From the NCBI RefSeq assembly GCF_001742145.1, contig NZ_CP015749.1:4278001-4342000 (forward strand): a stretch of DNA of 64,000 bases, given 5' to 3'. Under the pieces are notes generated by a model. The model worked only from the letters and a program-made list of their open reading frames with translations. It was not told the DNA's origin and made no database searches. A program made the translations under genes and the position numbers. Shown here one piece after another: positions 16,069-25,488 of the stretch (positions are counted from its first letter, which is position 1; the number at the start of each line of letters is the position of its first letter). The DNA comes from Pectobacterium parmentieri (GTDB lineage: Bacteria; Pseudomonadota; Gammaproteobacteria; Enterobacterales; Enterobacteriaceae).

Positions 16069-16890
16069 TCAGTTTTGTGTTGTCGCCAGATAGGAAAATG
16101 CACCCAGCAGACTGGTGATTTCCCGCATGCTTTGTGCCGTATAACCTACGGTTATAGCATCCAAACGTTCAATGTTCGGCAGCAGACAGAATAGATCGGC
16201 CAGCACCGGTTTTGCCACCATCAGTTCAAGACGGTAAGGTGCCTGAATCCGCGAAGTCAGTGTACGGTGTGCTTTTTCCACCGCCGCCTTTGCAGCGTCA
16301 CGAATCACCTTGCGTGCCTGTTCGGTGCTGAGGGATTCCGCCGCGTGCTGCGAGATAGCGCGTTTGACGCAGGCGTAGTCAGTGGTGGGGTAGTAGCGGG
16401 CGATCCAATTCTGGAGCGTGTCGTCGCCGCTGACCAGCCAGAGCGGCGTCTTTTGTTCCACGCCGGCAGCGGCGTAGATGTCGCTCTCGCCCATGATTTC
16501 ACCGTTGATGCGCACGCGGTAGAAGGCGCGGCCGTTGATGGTGTGCGATAGCACGCCAAATTCGCCTGCGGCGCTGTGGTAGCCGATGAACATCAGGCCG
16601 TCGAACTGTTGCTGCTCCAGCCCTTCGACCATCGAATAGCCGCGCGGCTTGCCTTGCACCAATCGGGCGCGTGCGTCGATGTTCTCCGCGCGTAGGTTAA
16701 CCATGGCCGCATGGCTGTCGGCGACCACCACTTCTGTTGCGCCACCCGCGAACGCGCCGTCGATGGCGGCATTCACTTCCTGTTCCATCAGGCCGCGTGC
16801 CAGTTGGTATTCCGCGGTGCCAGGGCTGCACTGCTCTGGGCGCATTACGCCCGCGATCCCTTCAATATCAGCGGAGATAAAAATTTTCAT
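16069..16890 (-). CDS. M55-family D-aminopeptidase (DppA-like)
   Basis: The 273-residue protein starts MKIFISADIEG, the zinc-binding SxDxEG signature of DppA (Asp8, Glu10), and continues with VVADSHAA and GYHSAAGE, further metal and active-site motifs of peptidase family M55. Bacillus DppA releases D-amino acids from short peptides as a self-compartmentalised decamer. An open TTG lies at 16896, but the ATG at 16890 has AGGA at 8-nt spacing. It begins 2 nt after the stop of the P1 peptidase gene. A role on D-alanine-containing or other unusual peptides imported by the adjacent ABC system is inferred. Confidence 0.88.
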   Translation of the reverse strand: MKIFISADIEGIAGVMRPEQCSPGTAEYQLARGLMEQEVNAAIDGAFAGGATEVVVADSHAAMVNLRAENIDARARLVQGKPRGYSMVEGLEQQQFDGLMFIGYHSAAGEFGVLSHTINGRAFYRVRINGEIMGESDIYAAAGVEQKTPLWLVSGDDTLQNWIARYYPTTDYACVKRAISQHAAESLSTEQARKVIRDAAKAAVEKAHRTLTSRIQAPYRLELMVAKPVLADLFCLLPNIERLDAITVGYTAQSMREITSLLGAFSYLATTQN

Positions 16891-16892
16891 AA

Positions 16893-17975
16893 TCAATTTC
16901 CTACGGGAGAATGTCCTACAGAAGAGAGAGCCGCGGCTAGCTTATCCAACGCTTGTGGCAGTGTCGGGCGATGATGGCCGCGAAAACCGGTAACGGCGTC
17001 TGCCTGAAGCATGGCGTCGAGCACCGCATGTTCGGTCGCATCGGCGGCGGCGCTTAACAGCGGTTCAAGCTGCGCATCCTCCGGCGGTTGCGGTTGTGGA
17101 CAGGTGGAGAACGCTACAGCGATGTCGCCGGAACCGTGTCCCCAGTAGCTGCCGAGCCGACCTAATCCTGCACCCGCGCGTTTGGCGATGCGTTTGAGTT
17201 GGCGTGCATCGAGCGGTGCATCCGTTGCCATGATAATGATGATCGATCCCGCGTCCTGCTGCGGTGCGAGCCCCGGTAAAAGGGGTGCTATCGCGTCTCC
17301 CATCTGTACGCCGTCCAGCGTCAGCGCGGAAAGCGTGCCGAAGTTTGCCAGCACCAGCACGCCGAGCGTGGCGTTCAATTCGGGGATCTGGCGCGATGCA
17401 GTGCCGATGCCGCCTTTCAGACTAAAGCAGCTCATGCCACGTCCGGCACCGACGCTGCCGCGTGCGAAGCTGTCTGTTGCACTGTCCAGCGCTTGCCGCG
17501 CCATCGGTTCCGTTACCGCCAGCGCCTGAATGTCGTTCAGCCAGCCGTCGTTGCACTCCAGCGCCAGCGGGTTCACCGTCGGCAGCGTGCGGCCCAATTC
17601 AGGATTGCAGGCAATCGCGTCGCGCACCAGCGCGGTAAACAGCGTGCCGGTTGCCAGCGTATTGCTTAGCAGGATAGGGGTTTGCAGTAGCCCCAACTCC
17701 TCAATCTGCACCAGTCCGACGGGCTTAGCGAAGCCGTTCAGCACCGCTGCGCCGCAGGGTAGGGGCTGAGTGAACAGATTTTCGCCGGGCGGCACAATCG
17801 CGGTCACGCCGGTTTGCACTTCCCCCGCTGCCAGCGTGCAGTGGCCGACGCGCACGCCTGCCACATCGCTAATGCTGTTATGCGGCCCGCTGGCCGAGCG
17901 CGGCGTACCCAATTGCCGCGTCGTTTTCCAGCGTTGTAGCAACAGCGCCTGCTGCTGCTGGTGATAGTCGTGCAT
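16893..17975 (-). CDS. P1/S58 family peptidase (DmpA/BapA-like, beta-peptidyl or D-aminopeptidase)
   Basis: The 360-residue protein has the hallmarks of DmpA-type N-terminal nucleophile hydrolases: an SISDVAGVRVGH opening, a GLVQIEELG segment, and the autoprocessing junction DAG-SIIIIMATDAPL, where Ser244 becomes the nucleophile. The family includes L- and D-aminopeptidases and beta-peptidyl aminopeptidases, so substrates may be beta-linked or D-containing peptides. It has no signal peptide and should act in the cytosol on imported peptides. It lies between the permease gene (8-nt gap) and the DppA-like gene (2-nt gap). Confidence 0.88.
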   Translation of the reverse strand: MHDYHQQQQALLLQRWKTTRQLGTPRSASGPHNSISDVAGVRVGHCTLAAGEVQTGVTAIVPPGENLFTQPLPCGAAVLNGFAKPVGLVQIEELGLLQTPILLSNTLATGTLFTALVRDAIACNPELGRTLPTVNPLALECNDGWLNDIQALAVTEPMARQALDSATDSFARGSVGAGRGMSCFSLKGGIGTASRQIPELNATLGVLVLANFGTLSALTLDGVQMGDAIAPLLPGLAPQQDAGSIIIIMATDAPLDARQLKRIAKRAGAGLGRLGSYWGHGSGDIAVAFSTCPQPQPPEDAQLEPLLSAAADATEHAVLDAMLQADAVTGFRGHHRPTLPQALDKLAAALSSVGHSPVGN

Positions 17976-17983
17976 CGGCTTCC

Positions 17984-18883
17984 TCAGCTTTTCAGTTTGG
18001 GATCGAGCGTATCACGCAGCGCATCCCCAAGCAGGTTAAACGCCAGCACGGTGAAGAAAATCGCCAGACCGGGGAACACGCTGACGTGCCACGCGCCTGC
18101 CATCATCAGGCTGCGGCTCATCGCCAGAATATTGCCCCATTCAGGCACGTCCGGCTCTGGACCAAGGCCGATGAAGCTCAGCCCTGCTGCGGTCAGGATG
18201 CTGGTGCCGATACGCATGGTGAAATAGACGATCACGTTAGGCAGCGTGCCGGGCAGGATGTGGCGCATGAGTATGATGCGATCCGGCGCACCAGCGCAGC
18301 GTACCGCTTCTACATAGGCCGCCTGTTTCAGCGACAGCGTGGAGGCTCGCACGATACGGGCGAAGACCGGCACGCTGAAGACTGCCACGGCGATAATTAC
18401 GTTATTCAGGCCGGGGCCGAGGATCGCGACGACCGCAATCGCCAGCAGCATGCCAGGGAAGGCGAACAGCACGTCGGAACCGCGCATGATCAGCGTATCC
18501 ACCCAGCGACCGTAGTACCCCGCTAACAGGCCGAGCACGATACCGACCAGCATGCCCAGCGTGACGGAGAAAATACCGATGTATAACGAGATACGTGCGC
18601 CGTAGATGATACGGCTCATCACATCGCGCCCCAGATCGTCGGTGCCCATCCAGTGTGCTGCCGAAGGGGGGGACGCCAGCTCTGCCCAGTCTGGCTCCAT
18701 CGGGTTCCACGGTGCCAGCCAAGGGGCGAAAATGGCGACCAGCACCAGCAGCAGGACGAAGCCGCTGGACACCAGCGCCATCGGGTTACGGATAAAGACC
18801 TGAACGAAATCGCGCCACGGCGAACGTATCGTTTCTTCATCAAGCGTGGCAACGGCCACGACGGGTTCGGAAGGGAGGTTCAT
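17984..18883 (-). CDS. gsiD: Peptide ABC transporter permease (GsiD/DppC type)
   Basis: The 299-residue membrane protein has the OppC-type N-terminal cytosolic arm with a first helix near residue 40, and a BPD_transp_1 domain of five helices. Diagnostic parts are GTDDLGRDVMSRIIYGAR and the EAA-type loop EAVRCAGAPDRIILMRHI, which contacts the ATPase. It pairs with the permease encoded 8 nt upstream. The gsi name is by overall operon resemblance to E. coli gsiABCD (glutathione import). The different peptidase partners suggest the real substrate may be other small peptides. Confidence 0.85.
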   Translation of the reverse strand: MNLPSEPVVAVATLDEETIRSPWRDFVQVFIRNPMALVSSGFVLLLVLVAIFAPWLAPWNPMEPDWAELASPPSAAHWMGTDDLGRDVMSRIIYGARISLYIGIFSVTLGMLVGIVLGLLAGYYGRWVDTLIMRGSDVLFAFPGMLLAIAVVAILGPGLNNVIIAVAVFSVPVFARIVRASTLSLKQAAYVEAVRCAGAPDRIILMRHILPGTLPNVIVYFTMRIGTSILTAAGLSFIGLGPEPDVPEWGNILAMSRSLMMAGAWHVSVFPGLAIFFTVLAFNLLGDALRDTLDPKLKS

Positions 18884-18891
18884 CGTGTCTC

Positions 18892-19812
18892 CTAACGTAG
18901 GCGAATCGCCGGATTGACCACCGCGTACAGCAGGTCCACCAACAGGTTAATGACAATAAATTCAAACACGAACAGCATCACCAGCGCCTGAATGACCGGC
19001 TGATCCTGCGTTTTGATCGACTCAATCAACAGCCAGCCCAGTCCCGGCCAGCTAAACACGCTTTCAACCACGATGGAGCCACCGAGTAGGAAGCCGAATT
19101 GCAGCCCCAACATGGTGATGACTGGGATCAGCGCGTTTCGCATCACGTGCTTCCAGGTGACCAGCCGATTGCGTAGCCCCTTGGAGCGCGCAGTTCGCAC
19201 GTAATCTTCCTGTGCGACTTCCAGAAACGCGGATCGGGTAAAGCGCGCCATCACGGCAGCCACCGATGCCCCGAGCGTCAGTGCGGGCAGAATGATATCG
19301 CTGGGCTGATTAAAGCCGCTGACGGAAAAGACGCCGAACGGCATGGCCACAAACTGAATCAGCAACAGGCCGAGCCAGAACGGCGGCATGGAAATCCCGC
19401 CGACCGCGAAACTCATTAATGTCCAGTCTTGCCATTTCCCCCGTTTGAGCGCGGAAACCACGCCGATCAGCAGGCCAAGCAGCACCGACCAGACAAAACC
19501 CGCCAGCGCCAACCACATGGTGGGCATAAAGCTTTTGCTGATGACGTCGATGACCGGCTGCTGCGTGCGGTATGTCACACCCAAATCGCCGCTGAACAAG
19601 CCGCCGAGCCAGCGGACATACTGTTGTGGCAGCGGATCGTTTAACCCTAGCTGCTGACGGGCGGCTTCCACCGCCTCAATGGTCGCGTCAGCGCCAGCGT
19701 AAATACGTGCCGGATCACCCGGCAGCAGTTTGATAAAACCGAACACTAACAGGGAGACCACCAGCAGAACCGGGATCATTTCCAGCAAACGTCGGACGAT
19801 ATAAGCAAACAT
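18892..19812 (-). CDS. gsiC: Peptide ABC transporter permease (GsiC/DppB type)
   Basis: The 306-residue OppB-type permease has an N-terminal helix MFAYIVRRLLEMIPVLLVV, the LLPGDPARI periplasmic segment typical of DppB/GsiC proteins, and the EAA loop RTARSKGLRNRLVTWKHVMRNAL. It forms a heterodimeric channel with the next gene's product. Gaps of 18 nt to the binding-protein gene and 8 nt to the second permease indicate one transcript. Confidence 0.88.
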   Translation of the reverse strand: MFAYIVRRLLEMIPVLLVVSLLVFGFIKLLPGDPARIYAGADATIEAVEAARQQLGLNDPLPQQYVRWLGGLFSGDLGVTYRTQQPVIDVISKSFMPTMWLALAGFVWSVLLGLLIGVVSALKRGKWQDWTLMSFAVGGISMPPFWLGLLLIQFVAMPFGVFSVSGFNQPSDIILPALTLGASVAAVMARFTRSAFLEVAQEDYVRTARSKGLRNRLVTWKHVMRNALIPVITMLGLQFGFLLGGSIVVESVFSWPGLGWLLIESIKTQDQPVIQALVMLFVFEFIVINLLVDLLYAVVNPAIRLR

Positions 19813-19830
19813 GGCGTTCTCCCTGACCGA

Positions 19831-21372
19831 TTACTTAAATTCAGCTTGATCGAAGATCAGTGAGCCATCAGCCAGCATGTACACGCCGTCGAGGTTCTTG
19901 GTTTTACCGACGATATTGTCCGGTGTACCCAGGAAGACTACGGGCGCATCCTGCCAAATCTGACGTTGGGCATCAGCATAAGCAGTGGCACGTTTGTCAG
20001 CATCGGCAGTCGCCAACCCGGCGATAATCGCCTTATCCGCTACTGGGTTGCTGTAGTAGGAGACGTTATAAGCGGCTGGCACCCAGGATTCAGTCGCGAA
20101 CAGCGGACGCAGCGCCCAGTCGGCATCACCGGTAGACGGAGACCAGCCGTTGTAGAACAGGTCAAATTCGGCTTCTTTCGGGTCTTTTACGCCAAACAGT
20201 TTGGCGTTACGCATCCCGGAATCCATCGGAGTGACGGTGACTTTGATGCCGACCTGCTCTAACTGCTGTTTGAAAAACTGTGCGCTGCGGATGTAGTCGG
20301 TGCGGTTCGTCGTCCACAGTTTCAGGCTCAGGCCGTTGGCGTAGCCCGCTTCTTTCAGCAGTGCCTTAGCTTTTTCTGGGTTATAGGTGTAGTTCGGCGA
20401 GGTCTGGCGCGCGAAGAACTGTACGTCCGGTGCCATCGCGGATGAAGCAGGAACGCCCATGCCAGCAAAGCCCACTTTCAGCCAGATGTCGCGGTTGATG
20501 GCGTAGTTGAGCGCCTGACGCACGCGGATATCGTTCAGCGGCGGACGCAGGTTATTCATCGCCAACCAGAACTGATAAATACTTGGGTCGCGCTGAATCG
20601 CCAGCTTGCTGTCGTTTTGTACGGTGCTAATCAGGTCGGAAGGCAGCGGATAGATCGCATCGACCTGGCCAGATTTCAGTGATGCTACGCGGGTGGAATC
20701 TTCCGGCGTTGGGTAGAAGGTGACGCTATCGACTTTCGGCCAGCCTTTCTGCCAGTAGCTGTCGAATTTCACCAGCTTCACGTCTTTACCCTGCTGCCAT
20801 TCGGTGAACTTGAATGGACCCGTCCCGACTGGGTGTACGCGCAACTGTGCTTCATCTGGATATTTCTTCAGCGCTTCTGGGCTGTGCATCACGGCTGACG
20901 GGTGCGCCAGGGTGTTCACAAAGGCGCCGAAGGATTTGTTCAGCTCGATTTTGACCTGCGTTGGCGACAGTACGGTGACGGTTTGCACCATGTTAAACAG
21001 GCTGTTGCGCTTTAAGCCTTTGCTCTGATCGGCCAAACGGTCGAGGTTAGCTTTAACGGCGTCGGCGTTGAACGGTGCGCCGTCCTGGAAGGTGATACCT
21101 TCGCGCAGCGTTACGACAAACTCGGTGGCGGTGTCGTTGCTGGTATAGCCCGTCGCCAGACGCGGCACCAGCTTCATTTTATTATCGAACTGGAATAGAC
21201 GCTCGAAGATACCACTCTGAATGGAGTAGCTCAGCGTATCCGAGGTGTCGTGCGGGTCGAGCCCGGTGATATCGGCATAAATGGAAATACGAAGGTCTTG
21301 CGCCTGGGCAACAGCAGCCAGACACAGTGAGAGCCCGAGGGCAACGGCAGAGCGGCGAACGAATGGCTTCAT
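19831..21372 (-). CDS. gsiB: Periplasmic peptide-binding protein (GsiB-like, SBP family 5)
   Basis: A signal peptide ends AVAQAQ (about residue 25). The mature protein of about 490 residues has the SBP_bac_5 pattern: GLDPHDTSDTLS, LREGITFQDGAPF, HPVGTGPFKF, VRQALNYAIN and YNGWSPSTGDADWALRP. These align well with E. coli GsiB as I recall it. It captures peptides in the periplasm for the adjacent permeases. An 87-nt gap precedes it, longer than elsewhere in the operon, which might hold an internal promoter or stem that raises expression of the binding protein. Confidence 0.88.
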   Translation of the reverse strand: MKPFVRRSAVALGLSLCLAAVAQAQDLRISIYADITGLDPHDTSDTLSYSIQSGIFERLFQFDNKMKLVPRLATGYTSNDTATEFVVTLREGITFQDGAPFNADAVKANLDRLADQSKGLKRNSLFNMVQTVTVLSPTQVKIELNKSFGAFVNTLAHPSAVMHSPEALKKYPDEAQLRVHPVGTGPFKFTEWQQGKDVKLVKFDSYWQKGWPKVDSVTFYPTPEDSTRVASLKSGQVDAIYPLPSDLISTVQNDSKLAIQRDPSIYQFWLAMNNLRPPLNDIRVRQALNYAINRDIWLKVGFAGMGVPASSAMAPDVQFFARQTSPNYTYNPEKAKALLKEAGYANGLSLKLWTTNRTDYIRSAQFFKQQLEQVGIKVTVTPMDSGMRNAKLFGVKDPKEAEFDLFYNGWSPSTGDADWALRPLFATESWVPAAYNVSYYSNPVADKAIIAGLATADADKRATAYADAQRQIWQDAPVVFLGTPDNIVGKTKNLDGVYMLADGSLIFDQAEFK

Positions 21373-21459
21373 GGTTATCTCTCCTGGTCAGCAATGAACG
21401 TGTGTTGTGTTTTATAAATGTTGTGTTTTGTCGCTATTCTTTTGTAACTACATCGTGCT

Positions 21460-23331
21460 TCAGGCAGCCGATTCGTTGTCGGCAACCCAGTGCTGCGGCG
21501 CAACCTCGCGGTAGCGCGTTTTGGCGACGGCCTCACCTGCTTTACGTAAGGGGGAGGGGATTTCGCTGTCGTCAAACTGGCGTGTACCACGACGGGTTGG
21601 ATCGGCAATCGGAACCGAGGCCAACAGGCGGCGGGTATACGGATGCTGCGGATCGTTAAACACCGACTGGCGCGGGCCGATTTCCACAATTTGGCCGAGG
21701 TACATCACCGCGACGCGGTTGGCGATGCGTTCGACCACCGCCATATCGTGTGAGATGAAAATCCACGACACGCCGGTTTTCTTCTGGAGATCCATCATCA
21801 GGTTAACGACCTGCGCCTGAATTGACACATCGAGCGCCGAGACGGCTTCGTCAGCAATGATGACCTGCGGCTGCAACGCCATCGCACGAGCGATCGCGAT
21901 ACGCTGGCGCTGTCCGCCGGAAAATTCGTGTGGATAACGGCGAGCGTGTTCAGGCAATAGACCGACGCTTTTGAGCAGCGCCTGTACCTGCGGCGTTGCC
22001 TCTTCCAGTGATTTCACCAACCCGTGCAGCAGCAGCGGTTCAGCGATGGTGAAGCCGACCGTCAGGCGCGGATTGAGCGAGGCATACGGGTCTTGAAACA
22101 CCATCTGCATTTCCCGACGCAGCGGTTGGAAATCGCGCTCTTTCATCTGAGAAATTTCGTTGCCCTGAAAATGAATGCTCTCGGCTTCGCTCTGTACCAG
22201 ACGCAGCAGGGCGCGTCCGGTGGTGGATTTGCCACAACCGCTTTCGCCGACGATCGCCAGCGTTTCGCCCGGCCAGACGTTAAAATCGATCTGCTCTACC
22301 GCGTGAACGTGGTGGGTCACCTTAGATAAAATCCCACTGCGTATCGGGTAATAGACGCGCAGCCCGCGAATATCTAACAGCGGCTCAGCATCATAACGGG
22401 CGGTAACCTGTTCAATGTTGTCTGGGTCGGCGGCCTGCCCCAACAGCGGGAAGCGTTTCGGCCACAGGCTCTCGCGCATGTCGCCCAGTTTGGGTACGGC
22501 GGCCAGCAGCGATTGGGTGTATGGGTGCTGCGGTGCTGCGAAAATCTGTTCGACAGTGCCTTGCTCTACGATTTCGCCGCGATACATCACCACGACGCGG
22601 TCAGCGATTTCTGCGACTACGCCCATATCGTGGGTAATAAACAATACCGCCATGTCGCTCTGTTGTTGCAGGTCGCGCAGGATTTGCAGAATGCGTGCCT
22701 GCACGGTGACATCCAACGCGGTGGTGGGTTCATCAGCTATCAACAGTTGCGGATCGCAGGCCAGCGCCTGGGCAATCATCACACGCTGGCGCATCCCGCC
22801 GGACAGCGAGTGCGGGTAGCTTTTCATCACGCGATCGACGTCTGCAATGCGCACTTTGCGCAGCAGTTCACGGGCTTTTTTGTCGGCACTGGCGGCATCA
22901 CAGATTTCGTGATCAAGCAGGGCTTCGGTGAGCTGATCGCCGACTTTCAGCACCGGATTCAGTGAGGTCATCGGTTCCTGAAAGATCATGGCGAGCTCGC
23001 GGCCGCGCAGCTTACGGCGCGCTTCTGCTTTCATGCTCAACAAGTCATGTTGTTGGCCGTCGCGTGCGGTGAAACGGATTGCACCGTGCCCGATGTTGGC
23101 AGAATCTGCCAGCAATCCCATCACGGTGAGTGATGTCACGGATTTACCTGAACCACTTTCGCCTACCACGGCGACCACTTCCCCTTTATTGACGGTAAAG
23201 GAAATGCCTTTTAGTGCCTGATGCGTGCCGGAACGGCCGCTAAAACTAACGCTCAGATCGTCGATTTCCAGTACAGGTCTGGAGGCGTTACCGGGTGCTG
23301 TGGCGGCACCCGCGTGCATGATATCCGTCAT
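21460..23331 (-). CDS. gsiA: Peptide ABC transporter ATPase with two nucleotide-binding domains (GsiA)
   Basis: Two complete ABC ATPase domains lie in tandem. The first has Walker A GESGSGKS, signature LSGGMRQR and Walker B LLIADEPTTALD. The second has GESGCGKS, FSGGQRQR and VIIADEAVSALD. The start at 23331 (GGAG 5 nt upstream) gives 623 residues, the length of E. coli GsiA. A longer frame begins at 23379 and overlaps the epimerase stop by ATGA. The last residues follow the oligopeptide-transporter C-terminal domain. One fused ATPase serves both permeases. Confidence 0.92.
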   Translation of the reverse strand: MTDIMHAGAATAPGNASRPVLEIDDLSVSFSGRSGTHQALKGISFTVNKGEVVAVVGESGSGKSVTSLTVMGLLADSANIGHGAIRFTARDGQQHDLLSMKAEARRKLRGRELAMIFQEPMTSLNPVLKVGDQLTEALLDHEICDAASADKKARELLRKVRIADVDRVMKSYPHSLSGGMRQRVMIAQALACDPQLLIADEPTTALDVTVQARILQILRDLQQQSDMAVLFITHDMGVVAEIADRVVVMYRGEIVEQGTVEQIFAAPQHPYTQSLLAAVPKLGDMRESLWPKRFPLLGQAADPDNIEQVTARYDAEPLLDIRGLRVYYPIRSGILSKVTHHVHAVEQIDFNVWPGETLAIVGESGCGKSTTGRALLRLVQSEAESIHFQGNEISQMKERDFQPLRREMQMVFQDPYASLNPRLTVGFTIAEPLLLHGLVKSLEEATPQVQALLKSVGLLPEHARRYPHEFSGGQRQRIAIARAMALQPQVIIADEAVSALDVSIQAQVVNLMMDLQKKTGVSWIFISHDMAVVERIANRVAVMYLGQIVEIGPRQSVFNDPQHPYTRRLLASVPIADPTRRGTRQFDDSEIPSPLRKAGEAVAKTRYREVAPQHWVADNESAA

Positions 23332-23375
23332 GGTCACTCCGGTTGAGGGTTTTAGGGTTGCGTCAGTTGATAGCG

Positions 23376-24344
23376 TCATAGCCAGATTCGGCCAAGGTTA
23401 TAGGTTAGATAAGGTGAGCTGTCTGCTGCTAGCCAGATCGGTCCATCGAGATCGACATGGTCGGCGTCTGCCGCGATCGGCAAAGCGGCCTCCATTGCCA
23501 TCGACGAGCCCAGCATGCAGCCGACCATAATGCGCAGGCCGTGGAATCTTGCCTCGCGTACCATTGCCAGCGCCTCAGTCAGTCCGCCACACTTGTCCAG
23601 CTTGATGTTGATCATGTCATAACGACGGCGCAGCCCGACGATGTCACCGCTGTGGCGGCAGCTTTCATCCGCGCAGATGGGGATCGGATGGGCAAAGCGT
23701 TGTAAATCGTCGTCCTTACCGACAGGAAGCGGTTGTTCGATCATCGAAACCTGATAAGGCAGCAGAGCCTTGGATAGGCTGTGTAAATCCAGCCCGCTCC
23801 AGCTTGCTCTCGCGTCGATAATCAATCTGGCATCGGGCGCGGCGGCACGAATGGCCGCAACCCGTTCCAGAATCAGTTCACGATCCAACTTGATTTTCAG
23901 CAGTAGTGCGCCGTGGGAAATGGCATTTGAGGCCGCAGCGGCCATTTTTTCCACGCTGTCGAGCGCCAACGTTTGCGCACAGACCACGGATGCCGGTGGA
24001 CGGATATCGAGGTGTTGCCACAGCGTCTGTTTTTTCAATGCGGTGTTGAGCCGCCACAGCGCACAGTCCAGCGCATTTCTGGCCGCGCCTGGCGATAACT
24101 CCTGCTGGAGTTGTTCAATGGTGAGGCCGTTTTCTACTGCCTCACGGATCGCAGAAAGTTGGCGGCATACGCTGTCGGCAGACTCGCCATAATAGGCGGC
24201 AGGCGTGCATTCGCCTTGCCCAATAAATCCTTTTTCTTCCAGCGAGACGCGGATAACGCTGACTACATGACGCGTGCCGTTATCGGCCGTGATGGGGCGA
24301 GCCAGTGGCAGATTGACGGTTTCAATGTGCATATGCCGCATCAT
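23376..24344 (-). CDS. Dipeptide epimerase, enolase superfamily (L-Ala-D/L-Glu epimerase-like)
   Basis: The product of about 320 residues has the muconate-lactonizing-enzyme subgroup layout: an N-terminal capping domain, the KIK catalytic lysine motif (LLKIKLD), metal ligands in LIIDARASW, MIEQPLP and CADES, and the second catalytic lysine in NIKLDKCGG. E. coli YcjG of this family interconverts L-Ala-D-Glu and L-Ala-L-Glu during murein peptide degradation. It is the first gene of the peptide operon and is divergent from rph. The pairing with a DppA-like D-aminopeptidase supports use of cell-wall-derived or D-residue dipeptides. Exact specificity is not visible. Confidence 0.85.
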   Translation of the reverse strand: MMRHMHIETVNLPLARPITADNGTRHVVSVIRVSLEEKGFIGQGECTPAAYYGESADSVCRQLSAIREAVENGLTIEQLQQELSPGAARNALDCALWRLNTALKKQTLWQHLDIRPPASVVCAQTLALDSVEKMAAAASNAISHGALLLKIKLDRELILERVAAIRAAAPDARLIIDARASWSGLDLHSLSKALLPYQVSMIEQPLPVGKDDDLQRFAHPIPICADESCRHSGDIVGLRRRYDMINIKLDKCGGLTEALAMVREARFHGLRIMVGCMLGSSMAMEAALPIAADADHVDLDGPIWLAADSSPYLTYNLGRIWL

Positions 24345-24521
24345 GATTTTTTCTCATTCACGCTCAAGGGATGAACGGACTATTTCATGATGCATCATCA
24401 CTGACGAATACTTGTTTATGAGTAGGGTATAACCTCAGGTTATACCATAAGGATAAGGTATGGCTGATGAAGAATTAACCGCTAATCTTGCAAATTTATC
24501 GGTGCTGGCGCAGGGTAAGAT

Positions 24522-24550
24522 TAGGCAGCGCGCCGTGAAGACCGTATAAT
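24522..24550 (+). promoter_or_regulatory. Sigma-70 promoter for rph-pyrE
   Basis: TAGGCA (-35, 4 of 6) and TATAAT (-10, perfect) are 17 nt apart, 37 nt before the rph start codon. Confidence 0.65.
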
Positions 24551-24586
24551 GCGCGCCAGTTTTCATTGACCCACCGGAGATGAGCC

Positions 24587-25303
24587 ATGCGCCCAACAGG
24601 CCGAAGTGCACAGCAAGTACGCCCCCTTACATTCACCCGTCATTACACGAAACACGCCGAAGGTTCCGTTTTGGTCGAGTTTGGCGACACCAAAGTGTTA
24701 TGCAATGCCACGGTAGAAGAGGGTGTTCCGCGCTTTCTGAAAGGTCAGGGGCAAGGATGGGTCACTGCCGAATACGGTATGCTGCCACGTGCGACGCACA
24801 GCCGTAACGCGCGTGAAGCCGCCAAAGGCAAGCAGGGTGGGCGGACGCTGGAGATTCAGCGTCTGATCGCACGTTCCCTGCGTGCGGCTATCGACCTGAA
24901 AGTGCTCGGCGAATACACCATCACGCTCGACTGTGATGTGTTGCAGGCGGATGGTGGCACGCGTACTGCGTCCATCACCGGTGCCTGCGTTGCGCTAGCA
25001 GATGCGTTGAACCAGATGGTTGCCAAGGGTAAGCTGAAAAAGAACCCGATGAAAGGTATGGTCGCGGCGGTTTCCGTCGGTATCGTTAACGGCGAAGCGT
25101 TGTGCGATCTGGAATACGTGGAAGATTCTGCTGCTGAAACTGACATGAATGTGGTCATGACCGAAGATGGCCGCATGGTTGAAGTGCAGGGGACGGCCGA
25201 AGGTGAGCCGTTTAGCCACGAAGAATTACTCACCCTGCTGGCGCTAGCCCGAGGGGGAATCGATACCATCGTTCAGGCGCAGAAAGCGGCCTTAGCCGAT
25301 TGA
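24587..25303 (+). CDS. rph: RNase PH
   Basis: The 238-residue product is a complete RNase [21 protein letters not shown] at the start, the phosphate-binding [13 protein letters not shown] segment and the acidic [17 protein letters not shown] active-site region. The enzyme trims tRNA 3' ends by phosphorolysis as a hexamer. GGAG lies 7 nt before the ATG. The frame is intact to its normal end, unlike the frameshifted allele of E. coli K-12. It is cotranscribed with pyrE through an attenuator. Confidence 0.97.
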   Translation: MRPTGRSAQQVRPLTFTRHYTKHAEGSVLVEFGDTKVLCNATVEEGVPRFLKGQGQGWVTAEYGMLPRATHSRNAREAAKGKQGGRTLEIQRLIARSLRAAIDLKVLGEYTITLDCDVLQADGGTRTASITGACVALADALNQMVAKGKLKKNPMKGMVAAVSVGIVNGEALCDLEYVEDSAAETDMNVVMTEDGRMVEVQGTAEGEPFSHEELLTLLALARGGIDTIVQAQKAALAD

Positions 25304-25317
25304 TTTGTTAAAGCGAC

Positions 25318-25343
25318 AAGCGACCAGATGGTCGCTTTTTTTT
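25318..25343 (+). terminator. rph-pyrE attenuator/terminator
   Basis: AGCGACC pairs GGTCGCT around AGAT, followed by eight T residues, 15 nt after the rph stop. In E. coli the pyrE attenuator occupies this place and responds to UTP through coupling with rph translation. The same role is likely here. Confidence 0.85.
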
Positions 25344-25362
25344 ATGGCGTGCCATCCCATCC

Positions 25363-25425
25363 CTGGTCGCCACCCTTACGGGCCGTCGCAAGCGACGTTG
25401 AAAATTTCTCCTGGAAATTTTTTAT
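25363..25425. repeat. Hairpin-rich ERIC-insert fragment between rph and pyrE
   Basis: The layout CACCCTTACGGGCCGTCGCA, then CGTCGC/GCGACG and AAATTTC/GGAAATTT palindromes, parallels the left insertion block of the large ERIC element (about 14745-14797). No ERIC ends are visible, so this looks like the insertion module alone. Confidence 0.5.
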
Positions 25426-25488
25426 GTCCGATCAATTTTTAATTCTGATCAACAACGTGATTAATCCGTAAAACGAGGAGATGCAGTA

